Notes: generated from the letters alone by a model not told the origin. A DNA stretch of 64,000 bases from Pseudomonas chlororaphis (GCF_001921865.1 NZ_MSCT01000019.1:434001-498000); one strand, 5' to 3'. Positions 40,644 through 51,731 are shown, numbered from the stretch's first letter. Translations and numbers: made by a program.

Positions 40644-40880
40644 ATGAATCCTGAAAAGCTCGAATTGCTGGTCACCCGCCAAATGCCTTACGGCAAGTAC
40701 AAAGGGCGCATTCTCGCCGACCTGCCCGGGCCCTACCTGAACTGGTTCGCCCGCGAAGGTTTCCCCCATGGCGAGCTGGGCGGCCTGTTGGCGCTGATGC
40801 AAGAGATCGATCACAACGGCCTTGCCGACCTGCTCGACCCACTGCGCGCCAAGCACGGCAAACCCAAACCTCGTCATTGA
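40644..40880 (+). CDS. DUF3820 (putative quorum-sensing-regulated virulence factor) protein
   Basis: This 78-residue protein has the DUF3820/QSregVF_b pattern: QMPYGKYKGRILADLPGPYL, then NWFAREGFPHGELGGLLALM. The family name comes from a quorum-regulated P. aeruginosa protein; no biochemical role is known. The start at 40644 (MNPEKLELL) gives the family N-terminus. Confidence 0.9.
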   Translation: MNPEKLELLVTRQMPYGKYKGRILADLPGPYLNWFAREGFPHGELGGLLALMQEIDHNGLADLLDPLRAKHGKPKPRH

Positions 40881-40937
40881 TCGATGTGGCGCTCGCCTCG
40901 TCATCGCCATCCCAAAAAATCGAACTGAGACGCCCCC

Positions 40938-42122
40938 ATGCCACGGATTGCCCAACTCGCCCGCGACGAAGATTACTGGCGCGAAATTGCCCGACGCTAT
41001 GACGTCGAACCCGGGCCGATCAACCTGGAAAACGGCTATTTCGGACGCATGAGCCGCGCAGTGGTCGATGAGTACCAGCGGCAGATCGCCTTCGTGAACC
41101 GCAGCAACTCGGTGCATGTGCGCCAGCATTTCGATCGCTCCGGCAGCTTGCAGATTCGCCAGCAATTGGCCGAGCTGCTCGGTGTCGACAGCCAGGCGCT
41201 CGCCCTCACCCGCAGCGCCGCGGAAGCCCTGCAATCGCTGATCCGTAACTACAACCGCCTCGAACCAGGCGACCAGGTGCTGTTCAGCGACCTGGATTAC
41301 AGCAGCGTCCAGGGCGCCATGCGCTGGCTGGCTCGTTACCGCGGGGTCGAGGTGATAGAGATCGAGCATGCCCACCCGGCCAGCTTCGACAGCCTGCTGG
41401 CCAGCTATCGCCAGGCCTTCGCGCGCTACCCTCGCCTGAAGCTGATGGCCCTGACCCACGTCACCCATCGCACCGGGCTGGTGCTGCCGGTCCAGGCCAT
41501 CGCCCGCGAGGCCCGCGAGCGCGGTATCGATGTCGTCCTCGACGGCGCCCACGCCCTGGCCCAGGTGGATTTCGACCTCAAGGAACTGGGCGTGGCGTTC
41601 GCCGGCTACAACCTGCAGAAATGGATGGGCGCGCCATTGAGCCTGGGGTTTGCCTACATCGACCCGCAACGCCTGGCCGATATCGACCCGGACATGGGCG
41701 AAGACCATTACCCCGCGGACGATATCCGCTCGCGGGCGCCCTACGGCACGCCGAATATCCCGGCCTGGCTGACCCTGCCCCGGGTGTTCGAGGAGCACCG
41801 TGAGATGGGGGGCGCGGCTCTCAAGGGCGCACGCCTGAATTACCTGCGCGACCTGTGGGTGAGCCAGGTGCGCGACCTGCCCGGCATCGAAGTGCTGACC
41901 CCGGACGATCCGCGGCTGTACTGCGGCATCACCTCGTTTCGCTTCACCCGCCACGCCGACCAGCAGACCATGGTCGAGCGGCTGCTCAGGGAGTACGACC
42001 TGTTCACCGTGGTGCGCAGCGGTTCGAGTTGCGGGCCCTGCATCCGCGTCACGCCGGGCTTCACCACCCCGGCCACGGATATCCAGCGGCTGGTCGAGGC
42101 GCTGAAACAGTTGAGCCGCTGA
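40938..42122 (+). CDS. PLP-dependent class V aminotransferase (IscS/epimerase-like fold)
   Basis: This 394-residue class V aminotransferase has the PLP site at DVVLDGAHALAQVDFDLKEL (Asp and His) and the lysine in GYNLQKWMGAPLSLGF (K in NLQKWMG). The N-terminal half holds LENGYFGRMSRAVVDEYQR, a pattern of isopenicillin-N-epimerase-like proteins. The reaction could be desulfuration, epimerisation or transamination; I cannot say. It is a single gene 57 bp after the DUF3820 gene and is followed by a REP pair. Confidence 0.88.
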   Translation: MPRIAQLARDEDYWREIARRYDVEPGPINLENGYFGRMSRAVVDEYQRQIAFVNRSNSVHVRQHFDRSGSLQIRQQLAELLGVDSQALALTRSAAEALQSLIRNYNRLEPGDQVLFSDLDYSSVQGAMRWLARYRGVEVIEIEHAHPASFDSLLASYRQAFARYPRLKLMALTHVTHRTGLVLPVQAIAREARERGIDVVLDGAHALAQVDFDLKELGVAFAGYNLQKWMGAPLSLGFAYIDPQRLADIDPDMGEDHYPADDIRSRAPYGTPNIPAWLTLPRVFEEHREMGGAALKGARLNYLRDLWVSQVRDLPGIEVLTPDDPRLYCGITSFRFTRHADQQTMVERLLREYDLFTVVRSGSSCGPCIRVTPGFTTPATDIQRLVEALKQLSR

Positions 42123-42166
42123 GAGCTTCCAACAGACCCTCCCATCGCGTCACCCGACCTGACGTC

Positions 42167-42232
42167 ATCGCGAGCAAGCTCGCTCCTACAAAGGACCGCG
42201 CTGATCCTGTAGGAACGAGCGTGCTCGCGATA
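42167..42232. repeat. REP pair
   Basis: ATCGCGAGCAAGCTCGCTCC faces CTGTAGGAACGAGCGTGCTC between the aminotransferase and eda genes. Confidence 0.9.
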
Positions 42233-42334
42233 AGCCCTCCCAGAGCCCGTCCATTTTTCTCCAGGCAAAAAAAACGGTGCGCCGACCAAGCGCACCGTAA
42301 AGCCGTAGAACACACCAACGAATTTGCTAAAGAA

Positions 42335-43000
42335 TCAGTCCAGCAGCGCCAGGGCCTCGGCCGTGCACTCCTGGATGCGCGCCCAGTCGCCGTTCTTCAC
42401 CCACTCGGGGTCGAGCATCCAGCTGCCGCCCACGCACATCACGTTCTTCAACGCCATGTAGCTCTTGATATTGGCCGGGCCGACACCGCCGGTCGGGCAG
42501 AATTTAACTTCGCCGAACGGGCCGCCCAATGCCTTGATCGCGGCCACGCCACCGCTGACTTCCGCCGGGAACAGCTTGAAGCGGCGATAACCCAGGCTAT
42601 AACCCTCCATGATCCCGGAGGCGTTGCTGATCCCCGGCAACAGCGGGATCGGGCTCTCGACGCTGGCTTCCAGCAAGTCGCGGGTAATCCCCGGGGTGAC
42701 GATGAACTGCGAACCGGCGGCTTCGGCGGCGGCCAGCATCTGCCGGTCGAGCACGGTACCGGCGCCGGTCAGCAGCTCCGGGCGCTGCTCGCGCAGGATC
42801 TGGATGGCCTTGAGGCCGAACTGCGAGCGCAAGGTCACTTCAAGAGCGGTCAGGCCACCGGCGGCCAGGGCGTCCGCCAGGGGCAGCACATCCTGTTCGC
42901 GAGCGATGGTGATCACCGGCAGGATCCGCGCCTTGGCGCAGAGGCTGTCGATCAGGGCAACTTTATCCGCCATGGAAACGGTCGGTTGTGGGTTTGTCAT
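42335..43000 (-). CDS. eda: KDPG/KHG aldolase
   Basis: This 221-residue class I aldolase cleaves 2-keto-3-deoxy-6-phosphogluconate to pyruvate and glyceraldehyde-3-phosphate. The active-site Glu lies in LTALEVTLRS and the Schiff-base Lys in RRFKLFPAEVSGG. TGAGTVLD and CPTGGVGPANI are phosphate-site motifs. It closes the zwf-pgl-eda operon, 17 bp after pgl. The start at 43000 (MTNPQPT) is preferred to one 27 bp upstream. Confidence 0.96.
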   Translation of the reverse strand: MTNPQPTVSMADKVALIDSLCAKARILPVITIAREQDVLPLADALAAGGLTALEVTLRSQFGLKAIQILREQRPELLTGAGTVLDRQMLAAAEAAGSQFIVTPGITRDLLEASVESPIPLLPGISNASGIMEGYSLGYRRFKLFPAEVSGGVAAIKALGGPFGEVKFCPTGGVGPANIKSYMALKNVMCVGGSWMLDPEWVKNGDWARIQECTAEALALLD

Positions 43001-43017
43001 AGCGGCTGATCCTTGGC

Positions 43018-43717
43018 TCATGGGCACCAGTAAATCTCTAACGGAGGTTGCAGGAAGGCACGAATCGGCATCGCGGCGACATCGTCACCGGCCAGTGCGG
43101 CACTTAGGGTGGTCAACTTGGATTGACCGGAAATCGACAGCACGCTGAACGCGGCCGAAGCCAGCAGCGCGCGGCTCATGCTCAGGCGCTGATGCGGTAC
43201 GCTCGGCGCCAGCATCGGCCAGCAACGACGCTGGCCATCGGCTTGCAGGGCCTCGCTCAGGTTCGGGCTGTTGGGGAACAGCGACGCGGTATGCCCGTCG
43301 TCGCCCATGCCGAGGATCAGCACGTCGATGCCCGACAGCTCGGCCAACAGGCGGTCGGCCTGAAGCGCCGCCTCTTCGAGGTTCGCCGCGGCGCTGTAGA
43401 GGCTGAGGAACGTGGCCTTGGCCGCCGGGCCTTGCAGCAGGTAGCGCTTGAGCAGGCCAGCGTTGCTGTCAGCGTGTTCGACCGGCACCCAGCGCTCGTC
43501 CGCCAGGGTCACCAGGACCTTGGACCAGTCCAGTGGCTGCTTGGCCAGGTGCTGGAAAAACGCCACCGGGCTACGCCCGCCGGACACCACCAGGGTGGCC
43601 TCGCCGCGCGCCTGGAGCGCCTGGCTCAGTTGCCCCGCCACCTTCAGCGCCAGGCCTTCGGCCAGCAACGTCGGGCTGCGGAATTCGTGGGCGTGCACGC
43701 CCTCGGGCAGTTTCAAT

Positions 43718-43731
<14 letters not shown>
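43018..43731 (-). CDS. pgl: 6-phosphogluconolactonase
   Basis: This 237-residue enzyme hydrolyses 6-phosphogluconolactone to 6-phosphogluconate. DevB-type motifs are VSGGRSPVAFFQHLAK, VTLADERWVPVEHADSNAGL and LGMGDDGHTASLFPNSP. The gene overlaps the 3' end of zwf by 14 bp and is followed by eda. Confidence 0.95.
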
Positions 43732-45187
<1,456 letters not shown>

Positions 45188-45192
45188 GATGT

Positions 45193-45200
45193 TTGTTCTT
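45193..45200 (-). promoter_or_regulatory. Candidate Hfq/Crc CA motif before zwf
   Basis: On the coding strand the leader reads AAGAACAAACATC before the ATG; AAGAACAA fits AAnAAnAA. Confidence 0.5.
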
Positions 45201-45252
45201 TTATCAAGTTAAGCTACAAATACCTTTTTTCAAGGCATCACTCAAGGGAAAA

Positions 45253-45269
45253 TGTAGTAATAACTACAA
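45253..45269. promoter_or_regulatory. Candidate HexR operator before zwf
   Basis: TGTAGT-AATA-ACTACA is a 16-bp dyad between zwf and hexR. It resembles the TTGT-N-ACAA / TGTA-type palindrome of gammaproteobacterial HexR operators, as expected for zwf and possible hexR autocontrol. Confidence 0.75.
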
Positions 45270-45387
45270 CATTTTTGCAAAATACAGATTCGAAGTGGTG
45301 GTCCGTCGGAGCCATCAGTAGGATAGGCCACCGCCAAAGACCGGTTAAGACCGGCTTCCTTTGCATTGTCGACCCAGGAAAACCTTA

Positions 45388-46257
45388 ATGGACCGCGTGC
45401 GAAATCTTCTGGAACAGATCCAGAATCGCCTTGAAGAATTGAACAAGGCCGAACGTAAAGTCGCCGAAGTCATCCTGCTCAACCCGCAGCAGGCGACCCG
45501 CTTCAGCATCGCCGCGCTTGCCCAGGCCGCCTCGGTCAGCGAGCCGACGGTCAACCGTTTCTGCCGCTCGTTCGGCGTCAGCGGCTACCCGGAACTCAAA
45601 CTGCAACTGGCCCAGAGCCTGGCCAGCGGCGCGGCCTACGTCAGCCGCGCGGTGGAAGCCGACGATAACCCCGAAGCCTACACCCAGAAGATCTTCGGCA
45701 GCGCCATCGCGTCCCTCGACAGCGCCTGCCAGGCGCTGGACCCGAACCTGATCAGCCGCGCCGTCGACCTGTTGATCCAGGCCCGGCAGATCCACTTCTT
45801 CGGCCTTGGCGCCTCGGCCCCGGTGGCCCTCGACGCCCAGCACAAGTTCTTCCGCTTCAACCTGGCGGTCACCGCCCACGCCGATGTGCTGATGCAACGG
45901 ATGATCGCCTCGGTGGCCCATACCGGCGAGCTGTTCGTGATCATTTCCTATACCGGGCGCACCCGCGAGCTGGTGGAAGTGGCGCGCATCGCCCGGGAAA
46001 ACGGTGCCTCGGTGCTCGGCCTGACCGCCGCCGGTTCGCCACTGGCCAAGGCCAGCACCCTGAGCCTGAACATCCCGCTGCCGGAAGACACCGACATCTA
46101 CATGCCGATGACCTCGCGGATCATCCAGCTCACCGTGCTCGACGTCCTCGCCACCGGCATGACCCTGCGCCGCGGCGTGGACTTCCAGCCGCACCTGCGC
46201 AAGATCAAGGAAAGCCTCAACGCCAGCCGCTACCCGGTGGGCGACGAGTTCAACTGA
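45388..46257 (+). CDS. hexR: RpiR-family transcriptional regulator HexR
   Basis: This 289-residue repressor of glucose genes has an N-terminal RpiR helix-turn-helix (FSIAALAQAASVSEPTVNRF) and a C-terminal SIS sugar-phosphate domain (QIHFFGLGASAPVALDAQHK, VIISYTGRTRELVEVARIA). KDPG releases it from DNA in Pseudomonas. It is divergent from zwf, with operators before zwf and in the edd-gap region. The ATG at 45388 (MDRVRNLLE) is preferred to one 27 bp upstream. Confidence 0.94.
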   Translation: MDRVRNLLEQIQNRLEELNKAERKVAEVILLNPQQATRFSIAALAQAASVSEPTVNRFCRSFGVSGYPELKLQLAQSLASGAAYVSRAVEADDNPEAYTQKIFGSAIASLDSACQALDPNLISRAVDLLIQARQIHFFGLGASAPVALDAQHKFFRFNLAVTAHADVLMQRMIASVAHTGELFVIISYTGRTRELVEVARIARENGASVLGLTAAGSPLAKASTLSLNIPLPEDTDIYMPMTSRIIQLTVLDVLATGMTLRRGVDFQPHLRKIKESLNASRYPVGDEFN

Positions 46258-46320
46258 ATCGCGAGCAAGCTCGCTCCTACAGTCCCCCATTGAACCTGTA
46301 GGAGCGCGCTTGCTCGCGAT
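46258..46320. repeat. REP pair
   Basis: ATCGCGAGCAAGCTCGCTCC faces CTGTAGGAGCGCGCTTGCTC between hexR and the mutarotase gene. Confidence 0.9.
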
Positions 46321-46326
46321 GGGCCC

Positions 46327-47199
46327 TCAAGCCCGAACGCCGACCTCGTTCCCCGCCCGCGCCTGCAAGCTCAAGTGCGCCCGCTCCCCCGGCGCCAGGC
46401 ACAGGCTGTCGGTACCGCCCGCCGCCGCCTCGACGCAGACGAACCCGCACACCTCGCTCCAGCTCACCCCCAGCAACGGCCGGCTGCCCGGATGCCAGAC
46501 CACGGTGTCGGCGGTGTCGCCGGTATCGATGCGCAACTCGCGCTGCCAGGCGTGGTCCTTGAGCTGCAATTCGCCCTCGTGCTGGAACACCCGCTGGCAG
46601 CCGCCATCGACCCGCAACTCGCCTGTCTGCCGGCACGCCTGGCGGTTCAACTGGTCGTAACCCTCGGCGCCGTCGAGCCCAGACAGCGCTACCTCACCAA
46701 CGTCGCCAATACGCCAGTAAGCGTGCAAAGCCTGGCTCAGCTGGCACGGCAGGCTGTCCTGATGTTCGGTGCTCAGGCGCAGGTCCATGTGTTCGCCAAG
46801 GTGCGCATGCAGGTCGACCTGCCAGTCGCACAACTGCAATTGCCAGTGCAGGTAGACACCGTCGTCGTCGCTGCGGCTGTCGAGCAGCTTCCAGTCGATC
46901 AGCCGCGCCCAGCCATGAGACGGCCAGGCGTTTTCGCTCGGGTGACGGCCATACCAGGGCCAGCACACCGGTACCCCGCCACGGATCGCCCCGACTTGCG
47001 GCCACTTCGCCGCGCACCACAGCCAGGGCTTCTGCCCGGTCGGCTGGAAATGCAGCAACTGCGCGCCCTGGCGACTGAACACCGCCTGGCACAGCGGGTG
47101 GTCGATCACCAACACATCGCGCATCTGATACCGCTCCCAGGCGAAGGTCGGGCGCTCGCGCAAGGATCTGAAAAAGCGTTGCAGCGGCTGCTCATGCAT
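46327..47199 (-). CDS. D-hexose-6-phosphate mutarotase (YeaD-like)
   Basis: This 290-residue aldose-1-epimerase superfamily protein is of the YeaD type: VIDHPLCQAVFSRQGAQLLH near the N-terminus, then GGVPVCWPWYGRHPSENAWP and SHGWARLIDWKLL with the conserved His. It interconverts alpha and beta glucose-6-phosphate, the substrate of Zwf. It lies downstream of oprB with a terminator between them, so it is probably transcribed on its own. Confidence 0.9.
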   Translation of the reverse strand: MHEQPLQRFFRSLRERPTFAWERYQMRDVLVIDHPLCQAVFSRQGAQLLHFQPTGQKPWLWCAAKWPQVGAIRGGVPVCWPWYGRHPSENAWPSHGWARLIDWKLLDSRSDDDGVYLHWQLQLCDWQVDLHAHLGEHMDLRLSTEHQDSLPCQLSQALHAYWRIGDVGEVALSGLDGAEGYDQLNRQACRQTGELRVDGGCQRVFQHEGELQLKDHAWQRELRIDTGDTADTVVWHPGSRPLLGVSWSEVCGFVCVEAAAGGTDSLCLAPGERAHLSLQARAGNEVGVRA

Positions 47200-47270
47200 G
47201 GGCCACGGTCCTGAAAATCATTGCTGTCTCGATATTCGTCATGCGGCCACAAGGAACGAATTCGCCCCCT

Positions 47271-47302
47271 GCAAAAAAAAGCGGATAGCCAGGGCCATCC
47301 GC
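47271..47302 (-). terminator. Terminator of oprB
   Basis: GCGGATAGCCAGGGCCATCC followed by GC forms a stem (GCGGAT...ATCCGC). On the minus strand it is followed by a run of eight T. It ends the gts-oprB operon. Confidence 0.88.
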
Positions 47303-47342
47303 GAAAATGCGCACACAGAAGGAGGAGCTTATAGCAACAGCG

Positions 47343-48692
47343 TTAGAACACCGACTGAATTTTCAGGCCGGCCACCAGGGCGTTGTCGACTTCATCCACA
47401 CCGCCTGGATGGGTGATGTATTGCAGGTTGGGGCGCACGGTCAGCCAGTTGGTGACATGGAAGCCGTAGTTGATTTCGTAGTTGTACTCGGTCTCGCGGA
47501 TCGGCGAGAAACTCACATCGTCGTAGTTGCTGACGCCGTTGGCCTGGTTGAGCAACTCGGCGTTTTTCTTCACGTCGTCGTTGACATGGATACGGGCGAA
47601 ACCGATGCCCACGTCGTCCTTGGGACGGGCGTCGAACGGCCCCTTGTACACCAGCATCAGCGACTGATAGTTGTCGATGAAGTTGGTGTCCTTGTCGTGG
47701 AACGTGGCGTTGGCCGCAATATTCAGGCCGCGCGAGGCATCGCCGTTGTGAGTGGTCAACTGCTGCTGCGCGACGAACCAGTAGCCGTGCTTGCTGCTGT
47801 GCTCGCGGTAGGCGTCGCCGGTGAGGGCGGCGTCCTGGCCATTGACGTCTTCGCGCACGTCGCTGGCATCGGCGGTGCTCTTGTAGTAACCGACGCGGTA
47901 TTCGCCCGGCAGGTTGTTGACCTTCGGCGACCAGACCAGTTCGACCGGCAACACGGTGCCCTTGGTGCCGCTGCCGCTGAGCTTGAAGCCGTTGCCCATC
48001 TCGGTTTGCGACGGGTTCTGGTTGTAGGCGCCGATCTGCGCGTACAACTCAGGCGTGATGTGGTACTTCACCCGCAACGCGGCCTGGCTGACGGGCCAGT
48101 TGTACCAGATGTTGGTCGCCCAGTTGCCCACCTGGGAGCCGCAGAACGCCAGGTTCTGGAAGTCGCAGGGGAAGGTGTTGAAGTCTTCGCCTTCGCCGAA
48201 GTAACCGGCCTTGACGTCCAGCTTGCCGTCGAGGAACTGGTGCTGGATCCACAGTTGGGTCAGACGCACCATGTGGCCACGGCCGTAGACTTCCTGGGAC
48301 GAACTCAGGGTGCCTGCACGCGGGTCGCCGATGCGGTCGTTGGAGATGTTTTCGCCGTTACGGTTGGTCAGCTGGATCTTGGCCTGGGTGTTGTCCCAGC
48401 CCCAGAGTTTTTCCAGGTCCAGCGCCACGCCCAGGCCGAACTGGTCGCTGTAGCGTCCGGTCTTGTCGTCGTTGTAGCCGCCGTGCAGGTTGGCGCCCAT
48501 CTCGCCGACGTAGTCGGCCTTGATGTCGATACCCTGCTCGATCAGCTTGGTCCGCTCGCCACCCCAGTCGCCGGTCATCCATTTCGAGTCGGCGCCGAAT
48601 GCCTCGTCGGCGTGCGCGCTACCGGCCAGGGTCATTGCCGCAATCGCAGACAACTGGCAGATCAAGCGTGCGTTGGTGCTGTTCTTTTTCAT
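47343..48692 (-). CDS. oprB: Carbohydrate-selective porin OprB
   Basis: This 449-residue outer-membrane porin has a signal peptide (MKKNSTNARLICQLSAIAAM, then TLAGSAHA) and OprB features: WMTGDWGGERTKLIEQGIDI, DKTGRYSDQFGLGVALDLEK, and a C-terminal strand ending GLKIQSVF with the terminal Phe. It lets glucose cross the outer membrane for GtsABCD. Same strand as gtsD, 98 bp downstream, with an A/C-rich Hfq/Crc-type motif in the leader. Confidence 0.95.
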   Translation of the reverse strand: MKKNSTNARLICQLSAIAAMTLAGSAHADEAFGADSKWMTGDWGGERTKLIEQGIDIKADYVGEMGANLHGGYNDDKTGRYSDQFGLGVALDLEKLWGWDNTQAKIQLTNRNGENISNDRIGDPRAGTLSSSQEVYGRGHMVRLTQLWIQHQFLDGKLDVKAGYFGEGEDFNTFPCDFQNLAFCGSQVGNWATNIWYNWPVSQAALRVKYHITPELYAQIGAYNQNPSQTEMGNGFKLSGSGTKGTVLPVELVWSPKVNNLPGEYRVGYYKSTADASDVREDVNGQDAALTGDAYREHSSKHGYWFVAQQQLTTHNGDASRGLNIAANATFHDKDTNFIDNYQSLMLVYKGPFDARPKDDVGIGFARIHVNDDVKKNAELLNQANGVSNYDDVSFSPIRETEYNYEINYGFHVTNWLTVRPNLQYITHPGGVDEVDNALVAGLKIQSVF

Positions 48693-48707
48693 CCCTACAT
48701 CCTCGTC

Positions 48708-48720
48708 TTTATTGTTATTA
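48708..48720 (-). promoter_or_regulatory. Candidate Hfq/Crc CA motif before oprB
   Basis: On the coding strand the leader reads TAATAACAATAAAGACGAGG before the ATG; AATAACAATAA fits the AAnAAnAA pattern. Confidence 0.5.
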
Positions 48721-48790
48721 ACTGTTTTTCTCTAACGCGGTTTACACCCTTTGCGACGGATGACAGGCCATCCGCCACGCACTCAGTGAT

Positions 48791-49951
48791 TCAACGCCCC
48801 TTGAACTGCGCCACGTTGTCGGCGCGGGCCTCGGCTTGCGCAGGGGCCGCAACACCCAGGCGCTCGCCACTCTTGGCATCGAACAGCAAGACCTTGGCCG
48901 GATCGAATTGCAGGGTCAGGGTTTCGCCGCCCTGCGGCGCCACATCCGGCGCCAGGCGGCAGCAGACCTTGGTGCCATTGAGTTCGACGAACACCAAGGT
49001 GTCGGGACCGGTCGGCTCGGTGACCTGGACCTCGGCGCGCAGGGTCGGCAGGCCGTTGCTTTCGCCGGTCGCCAGGGCAATCTGTTCCGGACGGATGCCG
49101 AGGATCACTTCGCGGTCCTCAAGGCCCGCTTCCTGGGTGCCCAGGGGCAGCTCGCAACGCGCCTGGCCGCTGTCCAGCAGGGCCAGCAAACGGCCGTCCT
49201 TGCGCTGCAGACGCAGGGGGATGAAGTTCATCGGCGGCGAACCGATGAAGCTCGCCACGAACAGGTTGGCCGGGTCGTTGTAGATCTGCTTCGGGGTGCC
49301 GAACTGCTGGATGATGCCGTCCTTCATCACCGCCACCTTGTCGCCCAGGGTCATGGCTTCGATCTGGTCGTGGGTGACGTAGACCGTGGTGGTCTTCAGG
49401 CGCTGGTGCATCAGTTTCATTTCGGTGCGCATCTCGACCCGCAGCTTGGCGTCGAGGTTCGACAACGGCTCGTCGAACAGGTAGATCTTCGGCCGCCGCG
49501 CCAGGGCCCGGCCCATGGCCACGCGCTGTTGCTGGCCGCCGGAGAGCTGGCCGGGCTTGCGGCCGAGCAAATGCTCGATCTGCAGCAGCTTGGCGACGCG
49601 CGCCACTTCCTCGTCGATCTCGGCGGCCGGCATCTTGCGGATCTTCAGGCCGAAGGCGATGTTGTCGCGCACGCTCATGGTCGGGTACAGCGCGTAGGAC
49701 TGGAACACCATGGCGATGTCACGATCCTTGGGGCTCATGCCGCTGATGTCGGCGTCGTCCACCAGGATCGCCCCGCCGCTGATGTTCTCAAGGCCCGCGA
49801 TGCAGTTCATCAGGGTGGATTTGCCGCAGCCCGAGGGCCCCACGAGAATCAGGAACTCGCCGTCGTCGATCTTCAGCTCGATGTTCTTCAGGGTGTCCGG
49901 CAAGCCGCTGCCGTAGGTCTTGTTGACGTTGCGTAATTCGAGAGTTGCCAT
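48791..49951 (-). CDS. gtsD: Glucose ABC transporter ATPase
   Basis: This 386-residue MalK-type ATPase has Walker A GPSGCGKSTLMNCIAG, signature LSGGQQQRVAMGRALARRP, and Walker B YLFDEPLSNLDAKLRV. A C-terminal OB-fold regulatory domain includes VILGIRPEQIAL. It powers glucose uptake with GtsA, B and C. It starts 3 bp after gtsC and is followed by oprB. Confidence 0.95.
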   Translation of the reverse strand: MATLELRNVNKTYGSGLPDTLKNIELKIDDGEFLILVGPSGCGKSTLMNCIAGLENISGGAILVDDADISGMSPKDRDIAMVFQSYALYPTMSVRDNIAFGLKIRKMPAAEIDEEVARVAKLLQIEHLLGRKPGQLSGGQQQRVAMGRALARRPKIYLFDEPLSNLDAKLRVEMRTEMKLMHQRLKTTTVYVTHDQIEAMTLGDKVAVMKDGIIQQFGTPKQIYNDPANLFVASFIGSPPMNFIPLRLQRKDGRLLALLDSGQARCELPLGTQEAGLEDREVILGIRPEQIALATGESNGLPTLRAEVQVTEPTGPDTLVFVELNGTKVCCRLAPDVAPQGGETLTLQFDPAKVLLFDAKSGERLGVAAPAQAEARADNVAQFKGR

Positions 49952-49954
49952 CTG

Positions 49955-50800
49955 TTACCCCTTGACCGCGCCGGACGTCAGCCCACGCAGGAAATACTTG
50001 CCAGCGAATATGTAGACCAGCAGTGTCGGCAGCCCGGCGATCATCGCCGCCGCCATATCAACGTTGTATTCCTTGGCCCCGGTGCTGGTGTTGACCAGGT
50101 TGTTCAGGGCCACGGTGATCGGCTGCGCGTCGCCGCTGGCGAACACCACGCCGAACAGGAAATCGTTCCAGATCTGGGTGAACTGCCAGATCAGGCAGAC
50201 CATGATGATCGGCACCGACATCGGCAGCAGGATCTTGCCGAAGATGGTGAAGAAGCCCGCGCCGTCCAGGCGCGCGGCCTTGACCAGGGCGTCCGGGATG
50301 CTCACGTAGTAGTTGCGGAAGAACAGCGTGGTGAACGCCAGGCCGTAGACCACGTGCACCAGCACCAGGCCGCTGGTGGTGTTGGCCAGGCCGAACTTGC
50401 CGAGGGTGAAGGACGCCGGCAGCAGTACGGTCTGGAACGGCAGGAAGCAGCCGAACAGCAACAGGCCGAAGAACAGCTGCGAGCCGCGAAAGCGCCACAT
50501 CGACAACACGTAGCCGTTCATGGCGCCGACGAAGGTCGAGATGATCACCGCCGGCACGGTGATCTTCACCGAGTTCCAGAAGTAGCCGCCCACGGTGTCC
50601 CAGGCCTTGATCCAGCCGATGCCGTCGATCACGGTCGGCCAGCTCAGCAGGTTGCCGGTACGGATGTCTTCCGGGGTCTTGAAGCTGGTCAGCAGCATCA
50701 CCACCAGCGGTACCAGGTACACCGCCGCGGCCAGCAGTAGGGTGGCGTAGATGGCGATACGGCTGAAGTTCAGCGCCGGTTTTCCGAGCGGGTTAGTCAT
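49955..50800 (-). CDS. gtsC: Glucose ABC transporter permease
   Basis: This 281-residue permease of the MalG type has about six helices (IAIYATLLLAAAVYLVPLVV, TVPAVIISTFVGAMNGYVLS) and the EAA-like loop in IPDALVKAARLDGAGFFTIF. Overlaps gtsB by 8 bp and gtsD begins 3 bp downstream. Confidence 0.95.
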   Translation of the reverse strand: MTNPLGKPALNFSRIAIYATLLLAAAVYLVPLVVMLLTSFKTPEDIRTGNLLSWPTVIDGIGWIKAWDTVGGYFWNSVKITVPAVIISTFVGAMNGYVLSMWRFRGSQLFFGLLLFGCFLPFQTVLLPASFTLGKFGLANTTSGLVLVHVVYGLAFTTLFFRNYYVSIPDALVKAARLDGAGFFTIFGKILLPMSVPIIMVCLIWQFTQIWNDFLFGVVFASGDAQPITVALNNLVNTSTGAKEYNVDMAAAMIAGLPTLLVYIFAGKYFLRGLTSGAVKG

Positions 50801-51701
50801 GGCGCTTGCCTCGCAGTTCCGAGTACAGGTACGGCACCAGGATGGTCAATACCGCCCCCAGCATCAGCATGGCGCTGGCCGAGCCGATGCCCATCTGCCC
50901 GCGGCTGAAGGTGAAGGAATACATGAACATCGCCGGCAGGTCGGAGGAGTAGCCTGGGCCACCGGCGGTCATCGCCGCCACCAGGTCGAAGCTCTTGATG
51001 GCGATGTGCGCGAGGATCATGAAGGCGCTGAAGAACACCGGGCGCAGGCTCGGCAGGACGATCTTCAGGTAGATGGTCGGCAGGCTCGCGCCGTCGACCT
51101 GGGCGGCGCGGATGATCGACTGGTCGACGCCGCGCAAGCCCGCGAGGAACATCGCCATGACAAAGCCCGAGGCCTGCCACACGGCGGCGATCACCAGGCA
51201 GTACACCACCCGGTCCTGATCCACCAGCCAGTCCAGGCGAAAGCCTTCCCAGCCCCAGTCGCGGAGCATCTTGTCCAGGCCCAGGCCGGGGTTGAGCAGC
51301 CATTTCCAGGCGGTGCCGGTGACGATCATCGACAGCGCCATGGGGTACAGGTACACGGTGCGGATAAAGCCTTCCTTGCGGATGCGCTGGTCCAGCAGTA
51401 CCGCGAGGAACACCCCGAGCACCAGGCTGATGCCGATGAACATGCCGCCGAACAGCGCCAGGTTCTTGCTCGCCACCCACCAGCGATCGTTGTCCATCAG
51501 GCGCAGGTATTGCTGCAGGCCGACCCACTTGTAGCTCGGCATGAAGCTGGAATTGGTGAAGGACAGAATGAACGTCCAGATGATGTAACCGTAAAAACCG
51601 ACCAGGACGATCAGCATGCTTGGCGCCAGGACCAACTTGGGGAGCCAGCGCTGCAGCGCGTCGAACGGTGAGGCTTTGCTGAAAACCGCCACAGAGCTCA
51701 T
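50793..51701 (-). CDS. gtsB: Glucose ABC transporter permease
   Basis: This 302-residue permease of the MalF type has helices such as LVLAPSMLIVLVGFYGYIIW and an EAA loop at RGVDQSIIRAAQVDGASLPT. It pairs with GtsC in the glucose transporter. The start at 51701 (MSSVAVFSKAS) is preferred over one 69 bp upstream, which would place translated REP sequence at the N-terminus. A REP pair lies between gtsA and gtsB. Confidence 0.93.
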   Translation of the reverse strand: MSSVAVFSKASPFDALQRWLPKLVLAPSMLIVLVGFYGYIIWTFILSFTNSSFMPSYKWVGLQQYLRLMDNDRWWVASKNLALFGGMFIGISLVLGVFLAVLLDQRIRKEGFIRTVYLYPMALSMIVTGTAWKWLLNPGLGLDKMLRDWGWEGFRLDWLVDQDRVVYCLVIAAVWQASGFVMAMFLAGLRGVDQSIIRAAQVDGASLPTIYLKIVLPSLRPVFFSAFMILAHIAIKSFDLVAAMTAGGPGYSSDLPAMFMYSFTFSRGQMGIGSASAMLMLGAVLTILVPYLYSELRGKRHD

Positions 51702-51731
51702 CGGGATAATCCAATTCGAAGAAATGAGTAA